Shown here in pieces: positions 36,345-45,555 of a DNA stretch of 64,000 nucleotides. Position 1 is the first letter of the stretch, and each line of letters begins with the position of its first letter. Under the pieces are notes generated by a model. That model was given only the letters and a program-made list of their open reading frames with translations. It searched no databases and was not told the DNA's origin. The DNA lies in the NCBI RefSeq assembly GCF_036227205.1, contig NZ_CP109442.1:6634001-6698000 (forward strand). The letters are read 5' to 3'. The translations under genes and the position numbers were made by a program. The stretch is from Amycolatopsis sp. NBC_01480 (GTDB taxonomy: Bacteria > Actinomycetota > Actinomycetes > Mycobacteriales > Pseudonocardiaceae).

Positions 36345-38047
36345 CCGACGACCGCACAGCACCGCTCAGGATCGGCAACGCGTCCGGGTTCTACGGTGAC
36401 CGGTTCTCCGCCGTCCGCGAGATGCTCACCGGCGGGCCGCTGGACGTGCTCACCGGCGACTACCTCGCTGAGCTGACCATGCTCATCCTCGGCCGCGACC
36501 GGATGAAGGACCCGAACCGCGGTTACGCCAAGACGTTCCTCCGCCAGATGGAGGAGAACCTGGCGCTGGCCAAGGAAAAGGGCGTGAAGATCGTCGCCAA
36601 CGCCGGTGGCCTCAACCCCGCCGGGCTCGCCGACACGCTCCGCGAACTCGCCGAGAAGCTCAGCCTCGATGTGAAGATCGCGCACGTCGAAGGCGATGAC
36701 CTGATAACAAGAGCGGGCGAGCTGGACTTCCAGGACCCGTTGACTGCCAACGCTTACCTCGGCGCCTGGGGCATCGCGGAGTGCCTGAACGCCGGGGCGG
36801 ACGTGGTGGTCACCGGGCGCGTCACCGACGCCTCGGTGATCGTCGGCCCGGCCGCCGCGCACTTCGGCTGGGCGCGCGAGGACTACGACGCGCTGGCCGG
36901 CGCCGTCGTGGCCGGGCACGTGATCGAGTGCGGCGCCCAGGCGACCGGTGGCAACTACGCGTTCTTCCGTGAGCAGCCGATCGGCGTGCCCGGCTTCCCG
37001 ATCGCGGAGATCCACGCCGACGGGTCCAGCGTGATCACCAAGCACCCGGGCACCGGGGGAGTGGTCAACACCGGCACCGTCACCGCGCAGCTGCTCTACG
37101 AAATCACCGGCGCCCGTTACGCCAACCCGGACGTGACCAGCCGGTTCGACACCCTGACCCTGACGCAAGAGGATCCCGATCGCGTCCGGATCAGCGGGGT
37201 CCGCGGCGAGGCCCCGCCGCCGACGTTGAAGGTGTGCCTCAACCGGCTCGGCGGCTTCCGCAACGAGACGACCTTTGTCCTCACCGGACTGGACATCGAA
37301 GAAAAAGCCGCGCTGGTAAGGGATCAGCTCGAGACGGCCCTCAAGCCGCACCCGCCCGCCGACATCCGGTGGACGCTCGCCCGTACCGACCACACCGACG
37401 CCGACACCGAGGAACGGGCCAGCGCCCTGCTGCACGTCGCGGTGAAGGACAGCGACCCGAAGATCGCCGGACGCGCGTTCAGCGGCGCCGCGATCGAACT
37501 GGCGCTGGCCAGCTACCCCGGGTTCCACGTCACCGCACCGCCTTCCGACGCCTCGCCGTACGGCGTCTACACCGCGTCCTATGTAGACGCCGAAGAGGTC
37601 CCGCACATTGCCGTGCTGCCGGACGGACGACGGGTCGACATCGCGCGGGCGGCCGAAACCCGCGCGTTGTCCGAAGTAGACGAACCCGCGCTGCCCGAAC
37701 CACTGCCGGACGGGCCGGTCCGCCGCGTCCCGCTCGGCCGGGTGATCGGCGCGCGCAGCGGCGACAAGGGCGGCAACGCGAACCTGGGTGTGTGGGTGCG
37801 CTCGGAAGAAGCGTGGCGCTGGCTCGTGCACCGGCTCACCGTGGCCGAATTCCGCTTGCTGCTGCCCGAAACGCACGACCTCACCGTGACCCGGCACCTG
37901 CTGCCCAACCTGTGGGCGATGAACTTCGTCGTCGAGGACATCCTCGGCGAGGGCGTCGCCTCGCAGGCCCGGTTCGACCCGCAGGCCAAGGCGTTCGGCG
38001 AATGGCTGCGGTCCCGCGAGATCGACGTGCCGGAGGCGCTGCTGTGA
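36341..38047 (+). CDS. AtuA-family protein (DUF1446-like)
   Basis: 568 residues from ATG 36341. N-terminal domain IGNASGFYGDRFSAVREML, DYLAELTMLILGRDRMK and GVKIVANAGGLNPAGL are family landmarks of AtuA, the first gene of the acyclic terpene utilisation cluster of Pseudomonas; the C-terminal domain contains GARSGDKGGNANLGVWVRS, also characteristic. The biochemical role of AtuA is not settled, but it is always found with geranyl- or branched acyl-CoA catabolic genes. Overlaps 4 bp with genes on both sides (GTGA and ATGA junctions), giving strong translational coupling. Confidence 0.88.
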   Translation: MTDDRTAPLRIGNASGFYGDRFSAVREMLTGGPLDVLTGDYLAELTMLILGRDRMKDPNRGYAKTFLRQMEENLALAKEKGVKIVANAGGLNPAGLADTLRELAEKLSLDVKIAHVEGDDLITRAGELDFQDPLTANAYLGAWGIAECLNAGADVVVTGRVTDASVIVGPAAAHFGWAREDYDALAGAVVAGHVIECGAQATGGNYAFFREQPIGVPGFPIAEIHADGSSVITKHPGTGGVVNTGTVTAQLLYEITGARYANPDVTSRFDTLTLTQEDPDRVRISGVRGEAPPPTLKVCLNRLGGFRNETTFVLTGLDIEEKAALVRDQLETALKPHPPADIRWTLARTDHTDADTEERASALLHVAVKDSDPKIAGRAFSGAAIELALASYPGFHVTAPPSDASPYGVYTASYVDAEEVPHIAVLPDGRRVDIARAAETRALSEVDEPALPEPLPDGPVRRVPLGRVIGARSGDKGGNANLGVWVRSEEAWRWLVHRLTVAEFRLLLPETHDLTVTRHLLPNLWAMNFVVEDILGEGVASQARFDPQAKAFGEWLRSREIDVPEALL

Positions 38048-39195
38048 TCGTCGACCCGTTCCGCACGCCGGAGCGCACCGAGCTGCGAGCGACCGTCCGC
38101 CGCTTCGTCGAGAAGGAAGTGCTGCCGCACCTGGACGAGTGGGAACGCGCGGGTGATCTGCCGCGTGAGCTGCACCGCAAGGCCGGGGACCTCGGCCTGC
38201 TCGGCGTGGCGTTCCCCGAGACCGTGGGCGGTGGTGACGGCAATTACCTGGACGCGCTCGTGGTCGCCGAGGAGATGCATTACGCGGGCGGCTCGGGTGG
38301 GCTCTTCGCGTCGCTGTTCACCTGCGGCATCGCCGTGCCGCACATCGCCGAGGCGGGCGACCCGGTGCAGATCGAGCGCTGGGTGCGCCCGACGCTGGCC
38401 GGCGACAAGATCGGCTCGCTCGCCGTGACCGAGCCGGACGGCGGGTCGGACGTCGCGGGCATCCGCACCACCGCCGTGCGCGAGGGTGACGAGTACGTGG
38501 TCAACGGCGCCAAGACGTTCATCACCTCCGGCTGCCGCGCGGACTTCGTCACCACCGTGGTCCGCACCGGCGGCGAGGGCGCGCACGGCATCTCGCTGCT
38601 CGTGGTCGAGCGCGGCACGCCCGGGTTCACCGTCTCTCGCAAGCTGGAGAAGATGGGCTGGGCCGCCTCGGACACCGCGGAACTGTCCTACGTGGACGTC
38701 CGGGTGCCGGCCGAGAACCTGGTCGGCGCCGAGAACAGCGGCTTCGCGCAGGTGGCCACCCAGTTCGTCACCGAGCGGCTTTCCCTGGCCGTGCAGGCGT
38801 ACGCGCACGCCCAGCGCGCGCTGGACCTGACCCTGGACTGGTGCCGGCTGCGCGAGACGTTCGGCCGCCCGCTCATCTCGCGCCAGCTGGTGCAGCACAA
38901 GCTGACCGAGATGGCGCGCAAGACCGACGTCGCGCGCACGTACGCCCGGCAGACCGCCGTCCGGCACGTCTCCGGCGAAGAGGTGATCGCCGAGGCCTGT
39001 TTCGCCAAGAACACCGCCGTCGAAGCCGCCGAGTGGGTGTGCAGCGAGGCGGTGCAGCTGCACGGCGGGCTCGGCTACATGCGCGAGTCCGAAGTGGAAC
39101 GGCACTACCGCGATGTCCGGATCCTCGGCATCGGCGGCGGCACCACCGAGATCCTCACCGGCCTGGCCGCGAAGCGATTGGGATACACCGCATGA
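38044..39195 (+). CDS. acyl-CoA dehydrogenase (first copy)
   Basis: 383 residues from GTG 38044. FAD acyl-CoA dehydrogenase family: VEKEVLPHLDEWERAGDLP, LGVAFPETVGGGDGNYLDALV, LAVTEPDGGSDVAGIRTTAV (FAD/substrate loop), ETFGRPLISRQLVQHKL, QLHGGLGYMRESEVERHYRDVRILGIGGGTTEI. The catalytic base Glu is expected in the IGGGTTEIL region (family GTSEI), here present as TTEI. Within the operon it resembles the citronellyl-/isovaleryl-CoA dehydrogenase (AtuD/LiuA) type by context; substrate is inference. Confidence 0.9.
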   Translation: MIVDPFRTPERTELRATVRRFVEKEVLPHLDEWERAGDLPRELHRKAGDLGLLGVAFPETVGGGDGNYLDALVVAEEMHYAGGSGGLFASLFTCGIAVPHIAEAGDPVQIERWVRPTLAGDKIGSLAVTEPDGGSDVAGIRTTAVREGDEYVVNGAKTFITSGCRADFVTTVVRTGGEGAHGISLLVVERGTPGFTVSRKLEKMGWAASDTAELSYVDVRVPAENLVGAENSGFAQVATQFVTERLSLAVQAYAHAQRALDLTLDWCRLRETFGRPLISRQLVQHKLTEMARKTDVARTYARQTAVRHVSGEEVIAEACFAKNTAVEAAEWVCSEAVQLHGGLGYMRESEVERHYRDVRILGIGGGTTEILTGLAAKRLGYTA

Positions 39196-40793
39196 CCGCA
39201 TTGAGGTCTACTGTGGACACGCGAGCGGGCGAGTTCGCCGCCAACCGCGAGTCCATGCTGGAGAAGCTCGCCGAGATCGACGCCGAGCACGCGAAGGCCG
39301 TCGCCGGCGGCGGCGAGAAATACGTGGAACGCCACCGCAAACGGGGCAAGCTGCTCGCCCGCGAGCGCATCGAACTGCTGCTGGACGAGGATTCGCCGTT
39401 CCTGGAGCTTTCGCCGCTCGCCGCGTGGGGCTCGGACTACCGCGTGGGCGCCAGCGTGATCACCGGCATCGGCGTGGTCGAAGGCGTCGAGTGCCTGATC
39501 TCGGCGAGCGACCCGACCGTCAAGGGCGGCGCGAGCAACCCGTGGACCACGAAAAAGAGCTTCCGCGCGGCCGACATCGCCGCGCAGAACCGGCTGCCGG
39601 TGATCAACCTGGTCGAGTCTGGCGGCGCGGACCTGCCGACGCAGAAGGAGATCTTCATTCCCGGCGGCCGGGTCTTCCGCGACCTCACCCGGTCCTCGGC
39701 CGCGAAGGTGCCGACCGTCGCGCTGGTCTTCGGCAACTCGACCGCGGGCGGTGCGTACCTGCCGGGCATGTCGGACTACGTGGTGATGGTCAAGGAGCGC
39801 GCGAAGGTGTTCCTCGGCGGGCCGCCGCTGGTCAAGATGGCGACCGGCGAGGAGTCCGACGACGAGTCGCTCGGCGGCGCGGAGATGCACGCGCGCACGT
39901 CGGGCCTGGCCGACTACCTGGCCACCGACGAGCAGGACGCCATCCGGCTGGGCCGCAGCATCATCAAGCGGCTCAACTGGCGCAAGCAGGGACCGCTGCC
40001 GGAGCCGGATTACGCCGAGCCGTTGTTCGACGCCGAGGACCTGCTCGGCATCGTGCCGAGCGACCTGAAGATCCCGTTCGACCCGCGCGAGGTCGTCGCC
40101 CGCGTGGTCGACGGCTCCGACTTCGACGAGTTCAAGCCGCTGTACGGCCCCAGCCTGGTCACCGGCTGGGCGCGCATCCACGGCTACCCGGTCGGCGTGC
40201 TGGCGAACGCGCAGGGCGTGCTGTTCGGCGAGGAGTCGCAGAAGGCCGCGCAGTTCATCCAGCTGGCCAACCAGATCGACACCCCGCTGGTCTTCCTGCA
40301 CAACACCACCGGCTACATGGTCGGCAAGGAGTACGAGCAGAGCGGGATCATCAAGCACGGCGCGCTGATGATCAACGCGGTGTCCAACTCCAAGGTGCCG
40401 CACCTGTCCGTCCTCATGGGAGCGTCCTACGGCGCCGGGCACTACGGCATGTGCGGCCGCGCGTACGACCCGCGGTTCCTGTTCGCCTGGCCCAGCGCGA
40501 AATCGGCGGTGATGGGCCCGGCGCAGCTGGCCGGCGTGCTGTCGATCGTCGCGCGGGCGGCGGCCGCGAACCGGGGGCAGGACTACAGCGAGGACAACGA
40601 CGCGGCCATGCGCGCGATGGTCGAGGCCCAGATCGAGGCCGAGTCGATGCCGATGTTCCTGTCCGGCATGCTCTACGACGACGGCATCATCGACCCGCGC
40701 GACACCCGCACCGTGCTCGGCCTGAGCCTGTCCGCGATCCACAATGGACCAGTGAAGGGCGCCGAGGGTGGCTTCGGCGTCTTCCGGATGTAG
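39192..40793 (+). CDS. acyl-CoA carboxylase carboxyltransferase subunit (AtuC/LiuB-like)
   Basis: 533 residues from ATG 39192. Two crotonase-like halves: N-half VTGIGVVEGVECLISASDPTVKGG and LPVINLVESGGADLPTQKEIFIPGGRVFRDL; C-half GVLANAQGVLFGEESQKAAQFIQL, FLHNTTGYMVGKEYEQSGIIKHGA, GASYGAGHYGMCGRAYDPRF. The pattern is that of the 3-methylcrotonyl-/geranyl-CoA carboxylase beta group rather than the propionyl-CoA type. It accepts CO2 from carboxybiotin carried by the downstream gene product. Start overlaps the preceding stop. Confidence 0.92.
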   Translation: MTALRSTVDTRAGEFAANRESMLEKLAEIDAEHAKAVAGGGEKYVERHRKRGKLLARERIELLLDEDSPFLELSPLAAWGSDYRVGASVITGIGVVEGVECLISASDPTVKGGASNPWTTKKSFRAADIAAQNRLPVINLVESGGADLPTQKEIFIPGGRVFRDLTRSSAAKVPTVALVFGNSTAGGAYLPGMSDYVVMVKERAKVFLGGPPLVKMATGEESDDESLGGAEMHARTSGLADYLATDEQDAIRLGRSIIKRLNWRKQGPLPEPDYAEPLFDAEDLLGIVPSDLKIPFDPREVVARVVDGSDFDEFKPLYGPSLVTGWARIHGYPVGVLANAQGVLFGEESQKAAQFIQLANQIDTPLVFLHNTTGYMVGKEYEQSGIIKHGALMINAVSNSKVPHLSVLMGASYGAGHYGMCGRAYDPRFLFAWPSAKSAVMGPAQLAGVLSIVARAAAANRGQDYSEDNDAAMRAMVEAQIEAESMPMFLSGMLYDDGIIDPRDTRTVLGLSLSAIHNGPVKGAEGGFGVFRM

Positions 40794-40806
40794 GGGTGGA
40801 TTCGTG

Positions 40807-42783
40807 ATGCGAAACCTGCTGGTCGCCAACCGCGGCGAGATCGCCCGCCGGGTGTTCCGCAGCTGCCGCGACGCCGGGATCGGCACCGTGGCGGTGTTCT
40901 CCGACGCCGATGCCGGGGCCCCGCACACCGCGGAGGCCGACGTCGCCGTGCGGCTGCCGGGCAACGCGCCAGGTGAGACGTACCTGCGCGGCGAACTGAT
41001 CGTGAAGGCCGCGGCGGACGCGGGAGCCGACGCCGTGCACCCGGGATACGGCTTCCTGTCGGAGAACGCCGCGTTCGCCCAGTCCGTTGTGGACGCGGGA
41101 CTGACCTGGGTCGGCCCGCCGCCGGAGGCGATCGCGACGATGGGCTCCAAAGTGGAGTCCAAGCGCCTGATGTCCGCCGCCGGGGTGCCGGTGCTGGCCG
41201 AACTGGACCCGGCCGAGGTGACCGAGGCCGATCTGCCGCTGCTGGTCAAGGCGTCCGCGGGCGGCGGTGGTCGGGGCATGCGCGTGGTGCGGGAGCTGGG
41301 CGAGCTGGCCGAGGCCGTGACCGGTGCCGCCGCGGAGGCCGGTTCGGCGTTCGGCGACCCGACCGTGTTCTGCGAGCGCTACCTGGAGACCGGGCGGCAC
41401 ATCGAGGTCCAGGTGCTGGCCGACCGCCACGGCACGGTGTGGGCTGTGGGGGAGCGGGAGTGCTCGATCCAGCGCCGGCACCAGAAGGTCGTGGAAGAGG
41501 CGCCTTCTCCCTTTGTCGACACGGCCATGCGCGCGGAGCTGTTCGACGCCGCGCGCAAGGCGACGCAGGCGATCGACTACGTCGGCGCGGGCACCGTCGA
41601 ATTCCTCGCCGGTCCGGACGGGCGGTTCTACTTCCTGGAGATGAACACCCGCCTCCAGGTCGAGCACCCGGTGACCGAGAACGTGACCGGGCTGGACCTG
41701 GTGGCGTGGCAGCTTTCGATCGCCGAAGGGGCGAAGCTGCCGCCGGAACCGCCTGCGGCGCAAGGACATGCGATTGAAGTCCGGCTCTACGCCGAGACGG
41801 TGACGATCCAGGACGGCGTCGCCGACTGGCAGCCCCAAAGCGGCACGCTGCACACGTTCGAGGTCCCCGGCGTCGACCGTGAGTTCACCCCCGGCGCCGG
41901 TCTGCGGCTGGACTCCGGCGTCGAGTCCGGCTCCGTCGTCGGCGTGCACTACGACCCGATGCTGGCGAAGGTGATCGCCTGGGCCCCGACTCGTGACGAG
42001 GCGGCCCGGCGGCTCGCTACGGCGCTCGCGGGTGCGAAGATCCACGGTGTGGTCACGAACCGCGACCTGCTGGTGAACGTCCTGCGCCACGAAGCCTTCC
42101 TGGCCGGGGAGACCGACACCGCGTTCTTCGACCGGCACGGCCTGGCCACGCTGGCGAAGCCGCTGGCCACTGTGGGCACCGAACGCCTGTCTGCCCTCGC
42201 CGCGGCGCTGGCCGACGCGGCGGGCAACCGGGCCAGCGCGCGGACGCTCGGCCGGCTGCCCAGCGGCTGGCGCAACGTCCGCTCGGCCGGGCAGCGCAAG
42301 GAGTTCAGCCGCGGCGACACCACGTACGAGGTCGTCTACGCGCTGACCCGGGACGGCCTGCGGGCCGAGGGCTACGAGGGCGTCGAGCTGGTCAGCGCCG
42401 AACCCGGCCGCGTGGTGCTGGACGTCTCCGGTGTGCGGCGCGCGTTCACCGTCGCGCGGCACGGTTGGGAATCCTTTGTGGACTCCGCGCTCGGGCCGGT
42501 GACGTTCGCCGTGGCCCCGCGGTTCGCGGACCCGGCCGCGGCGCTGGCGGCGGGCTCGCTCGTCGCGCCCATGCCGGGCACGGTCGTGCGGCTCGCCGTG
42601 GCCGCGGGCGACGTCGTGGCGGCGGGCGACCCGCTGCTGTGGCTGGAGGCGATGAAGATGGAGCACCGGATCGCCGCGCCCGCCGACGGCGTGGTCACCG
42701 AGCTGCCGGTGGAAGTCGGGTTGCAGGTCGAGGTCGGCACGATTCTGGCCGTGGTGGGCGAAGCTGTGTTGGGAGAAAGCTGA
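40807..42783 (+). CDS. biotin carboxylase/BCCP subunit of an acyl-CoA carboxylase
   Basis: 658 residues from ATG 40807 (GTG 40804 in frame). Biotin carboxylase domain NLLVANRGEIARRVFRSCRD, ATP-grasp loop KASAGGGGRGMRVV, catalytic HIEVQVLADRHG and RDCS-like RECSIQRRHQKV, EMNTRLQVEHPVTE. A central BT-like domain links to a C-terminal biotinyl domain with LEAMKMEHRI, the Lys being the biotin site. Fused BC-BCCP of this size is the LiuD/AtuF (MCC/GCC alpha) type. Works with the preceding carboxyltransferase; it needs BirA for biotin attachment. Confidence 0.93.
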   Translation: MRNLLVANRGEIARRVFRSCRDAGIGTVAVFSDADAGAPHTAEADVAVRLPGNAPGETYLRGELIVKAAADAGADAVHPGYGFLSENAAFAQSVVDAGLTWVGPPPEAIATMGSKVESKRLMSAAGVPVLAELDPAEVTEADLPLLVKASAGGGGRGMRVVRELGELAEAVTGAAAEAGSAFGDPTVFCERYLETGRHIEVQVLADRHGTVWAVGERECSIQRRHQKVVEEAPSPFVDTAMRAELFDAARKATQAIDYVGAGTVEFLAGPDGRFYFLEMNTRLQVEHPVTENVTGLDLVAWQLSIAEGAKLPPEPPAAQGHAIEVRLYAETVTIQDGVADWQPQSGTLHTFEVPGVDREFTPGAGLRLDSGVESGSVVGVHYDPMLAKVIAWAPTRDEAARRLATALAGAKIHGVVTNRDLLVNVLRHEAFLAGETDTAFFDRHGLATLAKPLATVGTERLSALAAALADAAGNRASARTLGRLPSGWRNVRSAGQRKEFSRGDTTYEVVYALTRDGLRAEGYEGVELVSAEPGRVVLDVSGVRRAFTVARHGWESFVDSALGPVTFAVAPRFADPAAALAAGSLVAPMPGTVVRLAVAAGDVVAAGDPLLWLEAMKMEHRIAAPADGVVTELPVEVGLQVEVGTILAVVGEAVLGES

Positions 42784-43949
42784 TGAACGCGATGAACTTC
42801 GTCGAGCCCGAGGAGCGCACCGCGCTGCGCAAGGCGGCGGGCGAGCTCGGGCGCAAGTACGGCCACGAGTACTACGCCGGGAAGGCCCGCTCGGGTGAAA
42901 AGACCGTCGAACTGTGGAACGAGGCCGGCCGGCTCGGCTACCTCGGCGTGAACCTGCCCGAGGAGTACGGCGGGGGCGGCGCCGGGATCGCGGACCTCGG
43001 CGCGGTGCTGGAGGAGTTCGCCGCGGCGGGCTCGCCGCTGCTGCTGATGGTCGTCTCGCCGGCCATCTGCGGCACGGTGATCTCCCGCTTCGGCACCGAC
43101 GAGCAGAAGAAGCAGTGGCTGCCCGGCATCGCCGACGGCAGCCGGAAGATGGTCTTCGCGATCACCGAGCCCGATGCCGGGTCCAACTCGCACAAGATCA
43201 CCACCACCGCTCGGCGCGACGGTGGAGACTGGGTTTTGAGCGGCCGCAAGGTGTTCATCTCCGGGGTCGACGAGGCGGACGCCGTGCTCGTCGTCGGGCG
43301 CACCGAGGACGCGAAGACCGGGCGGCTCAAGCCCGCGCTGTTCATCGTGCCCACCGACGCGCCGGGCTTCGAGTTCACCAAGATCGACATGGACCTGGTG
43401 GCGCCGGAGAACCAGTTCTCGCTGTTCCTCGACGACGTCCACCTGCCCGCCGAGGCGCTGGTCGGCGACGAGGACGCGGCGATCGCGCAGTTGTTCGCCG
43501 GGCTCAACCCGGAGCGGATCATGGGCGCGTCGTTCTCGCTCGGCACCGCCCGGTACGCGCTGGAGAAGGCTGTGGCCTACGCGAACGAGCGCCAGGTGTG
43601 GGGCGCGCCGATCGGCTCGCACCAGGGCCTGGCGCACCCGCTCGCGCAGATCAAGATCGAGTTCGAGATGGCCAAGCTGATGACGCAGAAGGCCGCCTCC
43701 CTGTACGACTCGGGTGACGACTTCGCCGCCGGCGAGTCCGCCAACATGGCCAAGTACGCCGCCGCCGAGGCCGCGATCCACGCCGTCGACCAGGCGGTGC
43801 AGACCCACGGCGGCAACGGGCTGGCCACCGAGTACGGCCTCGGCTCGCTGGTCACCGCGGTGCGGCTGGGCCGGATCGCGCCGGTCAGCCGGGAGATGGT
43901 GCTCAACTTCGTCGGGCAGCACAGCCTCGGGTTGCCGAAGTCCTACTGA
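42783..43949 (+). CDS. acyl-CoA dehydrogenase (second copy)
   Basis: 388 residues from ATG 42783, one base overlapping the previous stop. Motifs: KYGHEYYAGKARSGEKTVELW, YLGVNLPEEYGGGGAGIADL, FAITEPDAGSNSHKITTTAR, FISGVDEADAVLVV, and RQVWGAPIGSHQGLAHPLAQIKIE. The C-terminus ends with QTHGGNGLATEYGLGSLVTAVRLGRIAPVSREMVLNF, which lacks the usual GTSEI Glu; the catalytic base position is therefore uncertain and may be the internal Glu of another subgroup (LCAD/IVD type). In the operon it may act on a chain-shortened intermediate. Confidence 0.88.
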   Translation: MNAMNFVEPEERTALRKAAGELGRKYGHEYYAGKARSGEKTVELWNEAGRLGYLGVNLPEEYGGGGAGIADLGAVLEEFAAAGSPLLLMVVSPAICGTVISRFGTDEQKKQWLPGIADGSRKMVFAITEPDAGSNSHKITTTARRDGGDWVLSGRKVFISGVDEADAVLVVGRTEDAKTGRLKPALFIVPTDAPGFEFTKIDMDLVAPENQFSLFLDDVHLPAEALVGDEDAAIAQLFAGLNPERIMGASFSLGTARYALEKAVAYANERQVWGAPIGSHQGLAHPLAQIKIEFEMAKLMTQKAASLYDSGDDFAAGESANMAKYAAAEAAIHAVDQAVQTHGGNGLATEYGLGSLVTAVRLGRIAPVSREMVLNFVGQHSLGLPKSY

Positions 43950-43995
43950 CTCGTGAGTGTTGATGACGGTTAGAACCGTCATTAACACTCACGAG
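43950..43995. repeat. intergenic palindrome, family C, copy 2
   Basis: Arms 43950-43971 and 43974-43995 pair over 22 bp with one mismatch. It begins one base after the stop of the acyl-CoA dehydrogenase and lies inside an otherwise tightly coupled operon, 23 bp before the SDR start, so here it may act as a processing or attenuation hairpin rather than a final terminator. Confidence 0.88.
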
Positions 43996-44018
43996 CTTTA
44001 TCCACTATGGAGGTTCCC

Positions 44019-44852
44019 ATGGCCACCTTGGCCGGCAAGACGATCATCATGTCCGGTGGCAGCCGCGGCATCGGCGAGGCGATCGCCCTGCGCGCGGCCG
44101 CCGACGGCGCGAACGTCGCGCTGCTGGCCAAGACCGCCGAACCGCACCCGAAGCTGCCCGGCACCATCTACACCGCCGCCGAAGCGATCGAGAAGGCCGG
44201 CGGCCGGGCGCTGCCCATCCTTGGCGACGTCCGCGACGACGAGGGCGTGGCGGCCGCGGTGGCGAAGACCGTCGAGCAGTTCGGCGGGATCGACATCGTG
44301 GTGAACAACGCCAGCGCGATCGACCTGACGCCCACCGAGCAGGTCAGCATGAAGCGCTACGACCTGATGCAGGACATCAACGCGCGCGGCACCTTCCTGC
44401 TGTCCAAGCTGGCCATCCCGCACCTGCGCAAGTCGGCGAACCCGCACGTGCTCACGCTGTCGCCGCCGATCAGCCTGGACGAGAAGTGGTTCACCGCCGG
44501 GCACCTCGCGTACAGCATCGCGAAGTACTCGATGAGCCTGGTGACCGTCGGGCTCGCCGCGGAGCTGAAGGCGGACGGCATCGCGGCGAACTCGCTGTGG
44601 CCGCGCACCACGATCGACACCGCGGCGATCCGCAACGTCGTCGGCGCCGAGCTGGCCGACCGCAGCCGGACGCCGGAGATCATGGCCGACGCCGCGTACG
44701 CGATCCTCACCCGGCCCAGCCGCGAGACGACCGGGAACTTCTTCCTCGACGACGAGGTGCTGCGCGAAGAGGGCGTCACGGACTTCGCGAGGTACCGGAT
44801 CGGCGGCACGGAAGCCGACCTTCAGCTCGACTTCTGGGTCGACCCGGCCTGA
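44019..44852 (+). CDS. SDR-family oxidoreductase, HSDL2/AtuB-like
   Basis: 277 residues from ATG 44019 with GGAGG six bases upstream; ATG 44007 would be less suited. NAD(P)-binding motif MSGGSRGIGEAIALR, VVNNASAI (NNAG form), and the catalytic Ser in LTLSPP with Tyr/Lys in HLAYSIAKYSM. The long insertion (ALLAKTAEPHPKLPGTIYTA) is typical of the HSDL2 and AtuB group. By context it would oxidise an alcohol or 3-hydroxyacyl intermediate. The last base of its stop is the first base of the TetR start codon. Confidence 0.88.
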   Translation: MATLAGKTIIMSGGSRGIGEAIALRAAADGANVALLAKTAEPHPKLPGTIYTAAEAIEKAGGRALPILGDVRDDEGVAAAVAKTVEQFGGIDIVVNNASAIDLTPTEQVSMKRYDLMQDINARGTFLLSKLAIPHLRKSANPHVLTLSPPISLDEKWFTAGHLAYSIAKYSMSLVTVGLAAELKADGIAANSLWPRTTIDTAAIRNVVGAELADRSRTPEIMADAAYAILTRPSRETTGNFFLDDEVLREEGVTDFARYRIGGTEADLQLDFWVDPA

Positions 44853-45457
44853 TGCTCCGGGAACCGCAGCAGGAGCGCAGCCGCACCACTCGCCGGCGGC
44901 TGATCGAGGCCGCCATGGACTGCATCGGCGAGCGGGGCTGGCACGGCGTCACGGTGGCCGTGATCGCCGAGCGCGCCGGCGTGTCCCGCGGCGCCGCGCA
45001 GCACCACTTCCCGACGCGGGAGTCGCTGGTCGCGGCGGCCGTGGAGCTGCTCGGGGAGGCCCAGCTGGACGAGCTGCGCACCCGGGCCGCGCGCCTGCCG
45101 AGCGGGCCCTCGCGGATCGAGCGAGTGGTCGAGATGGTGCTCACGCTCTACACCGGGCCGATGTTCCGCGCCGCGTTGCAGCTGTGGTCGGTCGCCTCCA
45201 CCGACGAGCAGTTGCGCGGCGTGATGGTGCCGCTGGAGGCGCGGGTCGGCCGGGAGGCGCACCGGGTGACGGTGGAGCTGCTGGGCGCCGACGAGAGCCG
45301 GCCCGGCGTCCGCGAGCTGGTCCAGGCCACCCTCGACCTGGCCCGCGGCCTCGGCCTGGCCAATCTGCTGACCGACGACGCCCGCCGCCGGGACCAGATC
45401 GTGTCCGAATGGGCAAGAACGCTGGAAGCCCGGCTCGAGGGAACGGCAGAGGTCTAG
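44852..45457 (+). CDS. TetR-family regulator, probable controller of the catabolic operon
   Basis: 201 residues from ATG 44852, overlapping the SDR stop by one base. N-terminal HTH: RTTRRRLIEAAMDCIGERGW, VAVIAERAGVSRGAAQHHFPTR. The helical C-terminal domain (70-195) gives no ligand hint. As the last gene of the operon it is likely an autoregulated repressor; AtuR, the repressor of the Pseudomonas atu cluster, is also of TetR type. I did not find a convincing inverted repeat in front of gene 35553 that could be its operator. Confidence 0.85.
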   Translation: MLREPQQERSRTTRRRLIEAAMDCIGERGWHGVTVAVIAERAGVSRGAAQHHFPTRESLVAAAVELLGEAQLDELRTRAARLPSGPSRIERVVEMVLTLYTGPMFRAALQLWSVASTDEQLRGVMVPLEARVGREAHRVTVELLGADESRPGVRELVQATLDLARGLGLANLLTDDARRRDQIVSEWARTLEARLEGTAEV

Positions 45458-45555
45458 TCAACGTCTCAGTGCTGTTGCTAACACTATTGGAGCAATGAGC
45501 GATGACTCGTAGTAAGTGCTCCAGTAAGTGCTCCCGTGGAAGAAGGTCGGTTCCG

